DNA of 64,000 nt from Tubulanus polymorphus (GCF_964204645.1 NC_134034.1:4186072-4250071), one strand, 5' to 3'; positions 36,766 through 47,563 are shown, counted from the stretch's first letter. A program made the numbers and translations. The notes: a model not told the origin generated them from the letters alone.

Positions 36766-37261
36766 CTCTGCCCTCCCTATTTCCCTCGTTTCCGTCCTCT
36801 CTCCCTCTCCCTCTACATCCCATATCATCTACTCGCGTATCCTGCCCCCCACCCCACCCCCTCCATTTCATTAATCCTCCCTTCTGAGTATGAAACGAAC
36901 GGGGTGACGTCGATAAAACTAAAGCAGAATAAAAATCGAGCGTTTTGTTGGAAAACGTCGATTTCTGCTTGTCGCGGAAGAATGCGTATTATTTTTACTA
37001 GTAGATCCTTCGACGACGTAGAGATTTATATCTGAAGCGATAATCAACCCGGCGTTCTAATCGATAAGCTTCGCCTCATCTGTTGCACCTAATAAACTAC
37101 GTTCTACAGCAGTTCAGCAGCCTAAATTTGATACCCGGATAATGCTCGGTTCGTGGGCTTTTTCAACTTTAAAATGGGGGTCGGAACGAAAAGAAACTTC
37201 TTTTTTTTGCAGCGGGACCATCCGATTATGAGATGCGGGCCTGGACATCACTGATAGCACG

Positions 37262-37400
37262 GATTAAACAGCAGCAAAAACCGCGAATAATGACAAATGT
37301 AGATAAATGAATAATAAAGATAATGATGATAATAAATGACATCAATAATATTAATGATAAAGATAATCATAGTAATGATATTTATTTCATCACCAATTGA
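37262..37400. repeat. GATAAT/AATGAT low-complexity tract
   Basis: Interrupted repeats of GATAAT, AATGAT and AATAAT. The minus-strand frame over it is Ile/Tyr/His-rich and spurious. Confidence 0.8.
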
Positions 37401-37734
37401 ATAGAATACACAATTACAAATGGAATACAAATTACAGACTGAACGTAAAGAATTAGTACACTGATGAAGCTGATAGGGCCCCTTAAATATATATGAATAG
37501 AACATAGATTAGACATGTTGTTTCTGTAATAATGGATTTCAAATTATTTTATTTTCCTGACAGCCATACGCGATTAAGGGCTAACAGGGCGTAGAAGAGA
37601 AATCATGCATCTTGCGCAGGTTGAATCACGTTGAGTAAAATCGTTTTGGAGGTAATCTCGGTTTTATCGATAATCCGATCGTCTATAGAAGATAGAATCT
37701 GGGGTTACTATACTGCCCGCAAAAGTTGATGATA

Positions 37735-37825
37735 GACGGTGCTTTTCTTTTTTTTTGGTTTACCTTATTTCTTAGCATCAACAAAATTAGCAATAAGTGG
37801 TAAACTATGGTATGTAGCCTTCGTT
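37735..37825. repeat. Dispersed repeat shared with 41.75 kb
   Basis: GACGGTGCTTTTCTT, then TTTCTTAGCATCAACAAAAT, AGCAATAA, TGGTAAACTATG and TATNTAGCCTT are shared in order with 41,752-41,823, in the same orientation. The copies differ by an 18-base insertion and a few substitutions. Confidence 0.75.
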
Positions 37826-37844
37826 TAGATCGCGTATTCAACTC

Positions 37845-37860
37845 TGTGTGACGTCACACA
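37845..37860. promoter_or_regulatory. CRE-like palindrome TGACGTCA
   Basis: TGTGTGACGTCACACA is a perfect 16-bp palindrome with the full cAMP-response element TGACGTCA at its centre. The following 300 bases are locally richer in CpG than the surroundings. It lies 1.66 kb upstream of the candidate first coding exon at 39,517, so it could belong to that gene's promoter region. Direct evidence for a start site is lacking. Confidence 0.35.
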
Positions 37861-38739
37861 TTACGGCGCCACGACTATACTCCGCTGCCGCGCGTGGACA
37901 ACCATTCATTTCCATTTCCATCGCTCTTTGACAGGGCAGAAAAATCTTCACGGATGTTCACGATATGTAACGACGAACAGTACTTTCTTCTGAACAGCGC
38001 GCGCTGAGAACCGGTACCCGTAAACCGAGATATATTATACATCACTTGACGAACTGTATGGCTACATCATCGCTTCGAGCGCTGTCGGTATTTTTAAATC
38101 GCGTTCGCGCGATCAACATTGCTACGGCATTTTTCTTCGATTCTGGATTATAACGTGGCGTAACTAAACTCCCGAGGAACATCGCAGATTTTAATACCGA
38201 TAGAAGATATATCCTTTGCGCGTTGAGTTTAAGCGTAGTCGATGATCTGTTTCGAATGGCAGCTATTTCAATTCATCGCCCGGCTCTAACGATCTATATC
38301 TCGAGAACAATCTATATTTGATATCCGAACTTAATTGTTAATCGCATCGAAAGCGTTGCATAAATCGCGAAATGCCCGATGGAAATACAAACAGTTAGGT
38401 TAATAGACATACGCGCACTTGTAAAAAGTAAGTACATACCTGTGAATGGATAAATAAATTGTAAATTAGAAGAAATCAGGGCCGTACACAGGTTGTTGGC
38501 ACTGCGATGGCGCATTGTGTTGATATCCGTCGGTGTCAGCTGGTCTGAAAGCTATTTCGATATTGGAAAAGACTTTTTGCTCCCGATTGGAAAAACGGTC
38601 ACAGGTGCGTCGTGTGATAATACTTAGCGTTCATCGTCAATATACTGTTGTCGGGTGTGAAATAGCAATCGGCTTTCTCGGACGGAAAATAATTCGCATT
38701 TTCTCTCCCGACCGACCGATACATATATACGTATACGTG

Positions 38740-38770
38740 TATATGTATATATATATATATATATATATAA
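38740..38770. repeat. (TA)n microsatellite
   Basis: Short TA run preceded by TACGTATACGTGTATATG. Confidence 0.9.
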
Positions 38771-39317
38771 GCGCAAATATACCAACACGCCGATTACAAA
38801 AGCGTGCGCACGGGTACAGGACGTGAATTTTGCACCATAAACCTTTAGAAAAAAAGGGGCATACGTGCACTGTCTGTGTTAGATACATTTTACGAACGGG
38901 AACGAGATACATTCGATCGGAACTGGATACACGTGCATCTAAACGTAAGAACCGGATACACGCAGTGTCGGATACATTTTCAGATCGGTCGCTTTTCGCG
39001 CGCGCAGGGCGGGGTAATTTCAGCGCTAAAAATATCTACATATATATATATATTCTAATAACGCGTGAAATGCTCATATTAATTGCTAGATACATTTTAT
39101 AAACGGTAATTCAACGTTTTCAAATCTTGCATAATACTTTTACGAACGAAGACTCGCCGTATGATCCATCATTGTGCAGTAGACACATCTTACGAAGAAC
39201 GAAAAGCTTGATGAAATATGTTTCTTTTTTTCTGTAAACGCCGTTTACGTCATCGAGGTAGATTACTTTTTTCATGCGATTGCGTTTTTTTGACACGTTA
39301 ACCGAAACTTCAAATCG

Positions 39318-39359
<42 letters not shown>

Positions 39360-39366
39360 TATATAC
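39318..39366. repeat. (TA)n microsatellite
   Basis: Forty-nine bases of TA with a single G, 150 bases upstream of the candidate coding exon. Confidence 0.9.
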
Positions 39367-39516
39367 GATTATCGAAGTGAAATACAGCCAGTTCTGATAT
39401 TTTGTGCTTTGTTGAATATTAAACGCGGCATTTTTCATCTCGCGCGAGATAAAAATTGAAAGAACACGCTCATCGCTTCCTGATAAATAATCATCGGAAT
39501 TAATCAGAGCGAGAGT

Positions 39517-39729
39517 ATGATTGAAGTAGGAAGGTTGTCATTGCTACCGAAAGCGGTCGCTAAGTTGACAGGTTCAGTCGGTTTTCTTGTTCTAACTGTC
39601 TCGGCGGCGGCGACAGTGTCCCACCAGGATAGCTATAATAACAACGGCAGTAATAATCACAATAACAGTAATTCGGATTCGAAACGAAACGCGTTGAATC
39701 AGAACGTTGGTAACGCGCCGTTCAATAAG
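39517..39729 (+). CDS. Candidate first coding exon of a secreted or membrane protein
   Basis: An ATG at 39,517 opens 71 codons ending exactly at a good splice donor (AAG|GTAAGAAT, intron from 39,730). Residues ~10-35 are a basic-then-hydrophobic stretch ending in Ala residues (VGFLVLTVSAAATVS), as in a signal peptide with cleavage near AAA/TVS. The rest is low-complexity Asn/Ser (NNNGSNNHNNSNSDSKRN). Codon use is mixed and CpG-containing, unlike nearby repeats. The intron phase is 0. Possible later exons at 44,190 and 45,795 fit this phase. No family is recognised; the call rests on start, signal-like peptide and donor together. Confidence 0.45.
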
Positions 39730-41751
39730 GTAAGAATATCGTTTTTTTACGCTCTCTTTCAAATCGCACTGCGGAAATTGTTCGTATTTTTTTTCAGAAT
39801 TTTTTCTTTTTCCATCCGAAAATGAGGATTGAACCTGTTTTTTTTTCTTAGATTTGTATAGATTTCGTTCGATTCGTTTTGATTTGGTGTCTGCCCCTTA
39901 CAAACCCCACACCGCGCCTGTCGGGATCGACACAGAATATTTTCTTCCAACAACTAGTAGTTGTTCGTATATTCTGATCAGATTGTCAGAGGCATCTGTT
40001 ATATTGTATCAGTTACGTTTGCATGACAAACCAAAGCCACCAGGTTTAGTCGGTGGTGGCGGATACCTAGTTGGGGGAGGGGGGTGGTAGATTTACCTAT
40101 TTAATTGCCGAAATACTTTTTAAATTTGCCTTGAGACGTATTCTTATATACTACTAAGTACATTATTGTAAGCTTATACCTTCTTGTCCTGGAAAGGTAG
40201 ATCCTGGTTTTTTTTTTCGGGAAGCTTTTAGCGAGGGGGTCTACTGGCTACTTGTGAAACCCCTGGATTCAACCGTGGTCGTTCACAATTTGATTTCGGA
40301 CCAATATGAATATTCTTCTTCAAACCGGCGAGCGAGTTGGTCAGTTACGATCCGTATCTACTTTCGGTTCCGATTAGCGCCATCATACGGGAAAATTTGA
40401 AACTGACGCTTCTATCTAAATGTTGCGTGTTCATCATAATATGCTCAGTATTTATTTTTGACTTCGTCGCTAAGCAACTCGGTCATACCGGGTAAAATAT
40501 GTGCGCAAAAACGATGGATCCACAAAATGACGTGTTTATGAGATGAGTCCATAACGCGCTAGTCCAAGGCTGATCACAGCGGAGGCGTAACCAGCGTGCG
40601 CAGCTTTCCCCTATTTTTGCCGAGCAAACTTTATACATGTATATAAAAAAACTAGCTAGCTGGTTGGTAGCCGCGCGTTACGGAGGATTGAATCTTCGTC
40701 ACCAAATGAATTAGTTTCTTTCTATTATATTGCAAAAGTACGCTCGGAATGCACCTCACTGCATCTATTTTCATCTGCCTAAATGGTCGCGCTGGGACGA
40801 CTTTCATCCTCCCCAATTTTTCGAAATGCCATCCTTGCAATGTTTCAATCGAAATTGTCGAACGAATTTGATATTTCAAAAAAATTTTCATCGTGAAAAG
40901 GTTAAAAAAACGGCGAGATAGAATTTTTCCAATTCATCGCGGTTAGGAGTAAAAAAGAAAAGAATGCGGTTTCAATTCTGGATTATTCCTCCTAATCCAC
41001 GAGAGGGTGTCGTCGTGCACAAAGTAGGGACCGTTTCAAAAATTATCATATGGTCACGAATACAGCGATTTCTCCGTATAAGAAAGAAAGAAATCGTTTC
41101 ATTCTCCGCTATTCGTATAGAAGTTCCCAGTGAGGCGGTTCCACAGATCCCGCGTTGTTGGACAGATTTTTACACTGGAACCTACGTGACACATAGGCTT
41201 GCGGGTGCTTCGTGAATACAGCCCCAGACACTGGAACCTTTATCCCGATTTAATGTCGTCCACCTCCCTCGATTTAATTCAGAAACCAAATCGCGCTAAT
41301 TCAGATGAAATGCTTGTCCGAATATTCACTAATGACGAAACATCACTTATTGATTAAGTCGGATTAACCTTAGCGGTTCATCTTTAGCGTATTCATCATT
41401 CGTGAAAACAGATAGATTTCAATTGAATTTGTCGAGCAGAAATACGGCATCGTTACCCGCATGCACACTAGCGACACGTGGCGGATCCGAGTGGATTCGT
41501 CGGTTGCAACAGGTGATCGCGTGGAGTCCGCAATTCGCAACAATTTTTTTTTCGAAATATCACGCAACTTGATGGGAATTATCTCAGGTGGAGATGACTG
41601 TCAAAAATTTGGCAAGGAAATAGATCATGTTCGATCGGCGAGCCATACGGACTTTCTTGGTACCGATGGAAAGACAACATCCTGGGGCTTCGGACGCTGG
41701 GTGTCGACCTGACAACAGGTGCAGTGTTGCAATAATTGGTCGTCAAGGTGA

Positions 41752-41823
41752 CGACGGTGCTTTTCTTGTTTCTTAGCATCAACAAAATCAGCAATAACTG
41801 GTAAACTATGATATTTAGCCTTA
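41752..41823. repeat. Dispersed repeat, second copy of 37.7 kb
   Basis: Matches 37,735-37,825 in order as described there. The SINE starts a few bases downstream. Confidence 0.75.
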
Positions 41824-41828
41824 GAATT

Positions 41829-42030
41829 AAAGTGGGTGGAGCGTTAGTCTCTGGGAAGCCAGGTCGTGGGTTTGAATGTCGTGTGCCCGGGAAAGAAACT
41901 TATCCTCATTGCCTCTCTCCGCCCAGGAGTAAATGAGTAGTATCTAGTCTGATAGATGACTCCTGAGCGCCTATTAACTGCTCGGATATTACTTCTCCTC
42001 AGGGAGAGATGACTGATACATGCGGAGTTA
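41829..42030 (+). mobile_element. tRNA-derived SINE, deleted A-box
   Basis: It parallels the SINE at 55,762: GGAGCGTTAGTCTCTGGGAAGC, a B-box (GGGTTTGAATG, 41,868), CTTATCCTCATTGCCTCTCT, CCCAGGAGTAAATG, GATGACTCCTGAGCGCCTA and AGGGAGAGATGACTGATA. The A-box region lacks the GCCGATTGGCTAAA segment, so this copy is probably silent. Confidence 0.8.
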
Positions 42031-42184
42031 TAGGAAATGATACCGATTTAATTGAAAGTGCCGTCGAACATTGTATCATAGGGCAAAAAGTTTCTATAGT
42101 TATAAAACTACTATTATTATGAACTTTTTGAGAAGACTCGAAGAGTAGATTGCTAGCTAGATTTAGAATGAATAACGAGACGAG

Positions 42185-42305
42185 TAGGTTGACCATTTAT
42201 TTGTCGCACGAGCATTTGCTACTAACGTATAAAAGCTTCATCATTCACCTGATGTTGCATTTAGTAGCGAAAGCTCGTGCGTCGAATAAAAAGTTAACCT
42301 ATATA
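42185..42305. mobile_element. Inverted pair of Penelope-type terminal cores
   Basis: The left arm (GTTGACCATTTATTTGTCGC through TTCATCATTCAC, 42,188-42,247) is the reverse complement of the right arm (CACCTGATGTTG through AAAAGTTAACC, 42,246-42,299) with scattered mismatches. The right arm has CTGATG...TAGTAGCGAAAGCTCGTGC, the second core subfamily. Inverted adjacent termini are known for Penelope-like elements. Confidence 0.65.
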
Positions 42306-42806
42306 GTACTACTTGTCTCGTTAATTATTATACCTTTTCTCTGCAATTTTACTCTGGTCGTGATAAATCGAGCCGCTGTAACATCTGATTATGTAGATGA
42401 AGCGTCAAGATTATCTCGACCTCTTGTTTACAAAAGTCGGATTAGTACCGGAGTTGTCTTGGTTTAATGGATAAAAAAATAAACTTCAACCCAGTATGGA
42501 TAGGGCGCCACCGGTGAGTGCTCGATTATCGCCTCATCTCACAACAGCGTGTTAATTAAAGATGAATGACTGTCTATGTTACGAACGGATAGACGGATAC
42601 AAAGAAAGAAAGAAGAACACATTTCCGAAAGAAAAAATTCATATCGCATCGACAGAACCATCGGTTACTGCATGGGGAAGTTTTTTTCAAATAGGGAAAT
42701 GAAAAGTACCTGGGATGGGACACTTTTAAGGATGAAAACAGAAAATGAGCGATGGACAGAGTGATGTGATGAGGAGGAGTGGGAATGGTAGGAGGGAAGA
42801 CAGCAA

Positions 42807-42809
<3 letters not shown>

Positions 42810-42847
<38 letters not shown>

Positions 42848-44037
42848 AGAGAGGGAGGGAGGGAGGGAGGGAGGGAGGGAGGGAGGGAGGGAGGGAGGGA
42901 GGGAGGGAGGGAGGGAGGGAGGGAGGGAGGGGGAAGAGGGGGAGAGAGGGGGAGAGAGGGGGAGAGAGGGGGAGAGAGGGGGAGAGAGGGGGAGAGAGGG
43001 GGAGAGAGGGGGAGAGAGGGGGAGAGAGGGGGAGAGAGGGGGAGAGAGGGGGAGAGAGGGGGAGAGAGGGGAGAGAGGGGGAGAGAGGGGAGAGAGGGGG
43101 GAGAGAGGGGGAGGGGAGGGGGAGGGGGAGGAGGGAGGGAGGGAGGGGGGAGAGAGGGGGGGGAGAGAGGGGGGGAGAGAGGGGGGGGAGAGAGGGGGAG
43201 AGAGGGGGGAGAGAGGGGGGAGAGAGGGGGGAGAGAGGGGGAGAGAGGGGGGGAGAGAGGGGGGAGAGAGGGGGAGAGAGAGGGGGAGAGAGGGGGAGAG
43301 AGTGGGAGAGAGTGGGAGAGAGGGGGAGAGAGGGGGAGAGAGGGGGAGAGAGGGGGAGAGAGGGGGAGAGAGGGGGAGAGAGGGGGAGAGAGGGGAGAGA
43401 GGGGGAGAGAGGGGGAGAGAGGGGGAGAGAGGGGAGAGAGGGGGAGAGAGGGGGAGAGAGGGGGAGAGAGGGGGAGAGAGGGGGAGAGAGGGGGAGAGAG
43501 GGGGAGAGAGGGGGAGAGAGGGGGGAGAGGGGGAGAGAGGGGAGAGAGGGGGAGAGAGGGGAGAGAGGGGGAGAGAGGGGGAGAGAGGGGGAGAGAGGGG
43601 AGAGAGGGGGAGAGAGGGGAGAGAGGGGGAGAGAGGGGGAGAGAGGGGGAGAGAGGGGGAGAGAGGGGGAGAGAGGGGGAGAGAGGGGGAGAGAGGGGGA
43701 GAGAGGGGGAGAGAGGGGGAGAGAGGGGGAGAGGGGGGAGAGAGAGGGGGGAGAGAGGGGGAGAGAGGGGGAGAGAGGGGGAGAGAGGGGGAGAGAGGGG
43801 GAGAGAAGGGGAGAGAGGGGGAGAGAGGGGGAGAGAGGGGGAGAGAGGGGGAGAGAGGGGGAGAGAGGGGGAGAGAGGGGAGAGAGGGGGAGAGAGGGGG
43901 AAGAGAGGGGGAGAGAGGGGGAGAGAGGGGGAGAGAGGGGGAGAGAGGGGGAGAGAGGGGGAGAGAGAGGGGAGAGAGGGAGAGGGGGGAGAGAGGGGGA
44001 GAGAGAGAGAGGGGGAGAGAGAGAGAGAGAGAGAGAG
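42810..44037 (+). repeat. 1.23-kb polypurine array (GAGAGGGG-type)
   Basis: The + strand has only A and G from 42,810 to 43,302 and from 43,314 to 44,037; two T (43,303 and 43,313) are the only pyrimidines between. Subregions: (GA)n, (GGGA)n at about 42,850-42,930, then about 110 units of GAGAGGGG(G) in 9-10 base variants, closing with (GA)n. The Arg/Glu/Gly frames of up to 432 codons across it are artefacts. Such mirror-symmetric purine tracts can adopt triplex or G-quadruplex structures. Confidence 0.98.
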
Positions 44038-44189
44038 TGGTGAGGGTGGCGAGGAGAGGGACTGAGCAGGACTGATTCCTCTATGAACGACGGGATCTGT
44101 ACAGTAAATTACGTCAATTCTAAAACTGTGGGAGCTAGAAGCCTGTCTCTGAAAAAAAACAGAAAGAATAATAACATTGACATTTGCAG

Positions 44190-44251
44190 GAAACGCCTTT
44201 GGAAGTTTTGACGAAGAAATCAGCCGTCGTTTTATCCGACAGACTTCATCG
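44190..44251 (+). CDS. Possible second exon of the 39.5-kb gene
   Basis: Follows TAACATTGACATTTGCAG, with a branch-point-like and an acceptor sequence. In the phase left by the first exon it reads ETPLEVLTKKSAVVLSDRLH and must end before the in-frame TGA created at 44,251-44,255. A CG|GTGACG donor at 44,252 would do this but is weak. The peptide is protein-like and avoids low complexity; no family recognised. Confidence 0.28.
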
Positions 44252-44314
44252 GTGACGAAGTGATATTGCTGTCTGTAGATGTAATCCTACAGAAAACTGA
44301 TATTTCATCCCTCG

Positions 44315-44880
44315 GTGCATATTCGGTTTCTTTGCCATAACTGCGCAAGAGAGGGAGAGAGAGACGGCCGCGCGCACACAGAAATTAGAACCAATCCTAT
44401 GCGGATGGGGATCTACGCTGGCTTGGGTTTCATCGATGTACAGCTCGACATAAATCCTGTGCGAAGAGAGGAGCGCGACATTACGCGGAACAACTCTTAA
44501 ATATATATTCTAATCTCAGCGTACAAGAGATACTGGATTAACTTGTACATTTGCAGCAGGGCCCAGCTGTTCCGTGTTGTGGTTTAATCTTCTCGGTCTG
44601 AATGCGGTTCAACAGTTGAGGGCTCGATTTCAGAGCAGATTCAGTTCTAAAGGACGTGTGTTGGTTGAACTCGAGACGGAACTTTATACCAACCCAGAGG
44701 TTTATCATGACTCCAAGCACACAGTTCCACGGTTTTGCGGGTTATTTAAGTTGACTCGTGGTATTTAGTTCTCCAGCTTATTTTCAATCCTGAGGTCAAT
44801 ATCTTTCGTCCTGCTTATCCGCCCTCAGATTACCCTTTTGTTTTATCAATGCAACGGGACGAGTTGAACTATACAGGTTA
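44315..44880. other. Unassigned sequence
   Basis: Short frames such as 44,574-44,768 have no domain or splice context. No repeat was identified. Confidence 0.4.
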
Positions 44881-44882
44881 AC

Positions 44883-44940
44883 TATTTATTTGAGGCACGA
44901 GCTTTCGCTACTAATGTATAGAAGCTTCTTCAGGTGAATA
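44883..44940 (-). mobile_element. Penelope-type terminal core, second subfamily
   Basis: On the minus strand: CACCTGAAGAAGCTTCTA, loop, TAGTAGCGAAAGCTCGTGCC (core 44,897-44,933), then TCAAATAAATAGTTAACC. GCT-T-CTA pairs with TAG-T-AGC around one T/T mismatch. The same sequence, diverged, is in 42,246-42,299, and half of it is at 45,408-45,445. Confidence 0.6.
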
Positions 44941-45295
44941 AGTATAAACAACAGTATTTATAGGCAGACTGATACTAGGTAGAAAGAACTGAGTGAGCAG
45001 GGTAATAACAAATAAATTAATGAGTGACAAGATAGCTCCTGTATATCATATTATTATATGATCATATTATTTATCTTTATTTTTATCTTTTTTTTAACGA
45101 AATATCGAGCACTCAAGAGAAAGTACATTATTGCCTCATACGTACGTATATACACACGCTACGGTATTAAAGGGTTCGGTTTGAATTTTACTTAAGAGTT
45201 GATAAAGCTCATCAAGTTAATTCCGAAAAATAGATTACATGCGTCTTTTGACCTAAATAGCCGCGAGAGTTTATGAAGATTTGGGTTTTCAAATA

Positions 45296-45298
<3 letters not shown>

Positions 45299-45356
<58 letters not shown>
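45299..45356. repeat. (TA)n microsatellite
   Basis: About 28 TA units. Confidence 0.95.
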
Positions 45357-45359
<3 letters not shown>

Positions 45360-45407
45360 ACGGAGGTCTTCAAAGAAACTAAACTCCAAAACTGCCATGT
45401 CATACTA

Positions 45408-45445
45408 GTAGCGATAGCTGGTGCGTCAAATAAACTAGTTATGGA
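45408..45445 (+). repeat. Half of a second-subfamily Penelope core
   Basis: TAGTAGCGATAGCTGGTGCGTCAAATAAACTAGTTA matches the 3' half of the 42.25- and 44.9-kb cores with substitutions (GCGATAGC for GCGAAAGC). The 5' half was probably lost where the TA repeat begins nearby. Confidence 0.5.
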
Positions 45446-45794
45446 GTACTATTCGTGTCTGTTGTTTTTATCCTACATCCGATTAACACGACTCCTGAAC
45501 GGATCTTTTGTTTTAGTGCCCCCCTGCAAGGCAGATAACAGCAATTTTTTTGTATTTCGTAGTTTGATACAGAAAACTCTAACGTCAGTTTCCGACGGTT
45601 TTCGGTCACGGGCGGATGCGATCTTTCCGGCGCGTCGCCAACTGATTTCTCGACACAGCGATCAAGCGACGAAGCGAGGTGGTACGAGCATTCTCCGCGT
45701 TGCTTTTTTATCTTAACCACGAACCGTGTGACCGTGAGGTTCCGCGATCTTGTTAAATAAACGCGGACAGGGTCGATGTTTTTTGTTTTTACAG

Positions 45795-45912
45795 CGCAAT
45801 CGATATGCATTATAGAGCTCAGGTATATGACACTCGTTATCCGCCTTTAACTGAAATGGATTTTCTAGAGCCCCGCAATGAATATCCATCACATAAACTA
45901 GCACGGGAATAA
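45795..45912 (+). CDS. Possible third exon of the 39.5-kb gene
   Basis: A strong acceptor (GATGTTTTTTGTTTTTACAG, ending 45,794) precedes a frame that fits phase 2 left by the second exon. It begins AIDMHYRAQVYDTRYPP and stays open to TAA 45,910-45,912, which overlaps an AATAAA. An alternative internal donor, CAG|GTATATG, is at 45,823. The composition (TEMDFLEPRNEYP) looks coding. No domain recognised. It depends on the weak second exon, so confidence is low. Confidence 0.28.
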
Positions 45913-45972
45913 ACTAGACTATTGACTTTTCATTTCGGTCTTTGGTAAGTTGTTATTCTTTTTGGAGAAAAC

Positions 45973-46740
45973 ATCGGGGAACCGTAACACCGACAATCCC
46001 ACCGGATGGCGGGACGAGCAATAGGTCTAACGGTGACAAAATTAGTTCATTTCCAATTAACTTTGATTTGGATTTTTAGAATCCCGAATCCCGAATCACA
46101 GCACCCACCAGATACATACGTACACTTAATTCATTTTTCTACTCAGATATCTATGGTGGCTGATTCGGGCCATACTAAAAAATTTTTCTGTAACGCTAAA
46201 GCAACGATGAAAAAATTTTCACATTGGCCCGTTTTTTTTTAAATTATCTCGCGCGAGGAAAATAAAACATTTTGGTTTTCACGCGTGAGAATTCAAAACT
46301 TTTGGTTTTCTCGCGCGAGAAAACAAAAAAATGGGCCATTGTAAAAAAATTCTATCCAGCTTCTAGCCAGTCAGAAAAATTTTTCAAACCAAAATGTTTG
46401 GTTTTCTCGCTCGAGAAAACCAAAAGTTTTAAATTCTCGCGCGAGAAAACCAAAAAACGGGCTAACGTAAATATTTGTTTATCGTTGCTTTAACCGAAAA
46501 GAAATTGTTTTAGTAAGGCCCGAATCAGCCACCATAGATATCGGTATGGTTTTCATAAATAATTGATTCATTTATTTAAATTTCATTAATTTCAATAAAT
46601 TGAAATGTAGTTGAAATGGAACACCGAAGACCGACCATCATCTAGCGACACCTGGCGGATCCTATCAGTGCACAAAGAGGACCCTCATTTGCCACGGGAT
46701 GGACCATCGCTTACCACAGTAACGTTGGCAGGTGGCTATT
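45973..46740 (-). mobile_element. MITE-A copy interrupted by another MITE
   Basis: CGGGGAACCGTAACACC opens the copy and reversed module 2 (TCCCACCGGATGGCGGGACG) follows. The body is interrupted at ACTCAGATATC (46,151) and resumes at GATATCGGTATGG (46,537), then runs through GACACCTGGCGGATCC and GCCACGGGATGG, which are worn reversed module 1. Removing the insert restores the ACTCAGATATCGGTATNGTTT found in other copies. Confidence 0.8.
46152..46536. mobile_element. 385-bp MITE nested in MITE-A, 29-bp TIR, 6-bp target duplication
   Basis: The ends TATGGTGGCTGATTCGGGCC and GGCCCGAATCAGCCACCATA are exact complements over 20 bp; the match continues to 29 bp with one mismatch. GATATC flanks both sides (46,146-46,151 and 46,537-46,542). 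The interior contains repeats of TTCTCGCGCGAGAAAACCAAAA type in both orientations. The host element's intact copies elsewhere confirm a clean insertion. No transposase; 6-bp duplications do not point to one superfamily. Confidence 0.92.
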
Positions 46741-46757
46741 GAATCTGAGGAATTGAA

Positions 46758-47030
46758 GTGCTCAAGACAAGAACTAATAGTCGCCTTCACCCGGTGAATC
46801 ATCACATGCCACAGGTGGAATCCTCCATCGACGCGGTTTTACATCGAGAAGTTCATTTCTACTGCGAAAAATGTCTTTATCAAGTTCTGACAGCGTCGAA
46901 CTATAAGAAGGGCGAAGTTAAATTGGTCATTGTAAATGTGGCGCCATTCTCTCTCGCAGAGCGAATTCCACTCGATGATGTCGGTATAGCTATTGAATAT
47001 TCTCCCCGACAGCCAGATGCCAAACGATAA
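46758..47030 (+). other. Open frame of 90 codons, not recognised
   Basis: The frame includes HFYCEKCLYQVL and KKGEVKLVIVNVAPFSLAER, which look more protein-like than the neighbouring frames. Its 5' part overlaps worn MITE-A sequence (CACAGGTGGAATCCTCCATC) and there is no splice context. I cannot support a function; it may be chance. Confidence 0.2.
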
Positions 47031-47049
47031 CATGTCAACGACGGTCACG

Positions 47050-47480
47050 TGACTATATACCGCTCTCGATGTGACGAGGTTGATAGTCTAGTGGCAACGT
47101 CCTTGACCTTTTTTAAGAAGCGTAGGCTTACGCGACGGGAATAATCTATGTCGGGGATCGTGAGTTATAAGCGGAGACGTTTCGAATGCACTTACTTGTC
47201 CCTATCGATTTCATTCGGGCGTAACAACCCGATGGCGTGACTAAAGGACTCGCGTTATAGCCATAATGAGTTAGCTCGAAATAATCTTGGGCCGGAATCG
47301 TTCAGAACATTGTGATACAAAACTCTTACGATACACGATTCAACTTGTTCAGTATAGTTTATGGATAAATGAATTGATAGGTGATTTCATTTTCCACAAA
47401 ATAAATATTTGCATTGTCAAAAACAGTTTTGTTAATGGTTTAGTACACGATATGAATTGATGTCAGATTTGTAAATGACA
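47050..47480. other. Unassigned sequence
   Basis: No feature was recognised. Confidence 0.4.
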
Positions 47481-47483
47481 AGT

Positions 47484-47525
47484 TCACACACACACACGCA
47501 CGCACGCACGCACGCACGCACGCAT

Positions 47526-47563
<38 letters not shown>

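Larger units (their letters stand above)
39730..42800. other. Inferred intron sequence with SINE and Penelope-type repeats
   Basis: If the gene model holds this is intron 1. A pyrimidine tract plus CTTAG at 39,851 could be an acceptor, but its frame closes quickly. Between 39,850 and 41,750 nothing else was recognised, apart from the inverted CCACC/GGTGG at about 40,038 and a TAGATCCTGG stretch near 40,200 that looks like a DNA-element end. Confidence 0.35.

Noticed and set aside
36403-37035. 210-codon + frame
   Set aside because: It overlaps the LINE fragment in the wrong frame and then runs through an ATT microsatellite; the real LINE frame is 36,510-36,641.
38000-38500. Core promoter of the candidate gene
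   Set aside because: Some CpG enrichment and a nearby CRE, but no TATA or initiator could be tied to a transcript; only the CRE is listed.
39852-39980. Second exon just after the TTTTTTTTCTTAG acceptor
   Set aside because: In the required phase the frame closes at a TGA after about 41 codons without a donor, and the peptide is not protein-like; the 44,190 candidate fits better.
42745-44075. Very long Arg/Glu/Gly open frames (up to 432 codons)
   Set aside because: They are translations of the GAGAGGGG purine array; stop codons all need a T, so frames stay open by composition alone.
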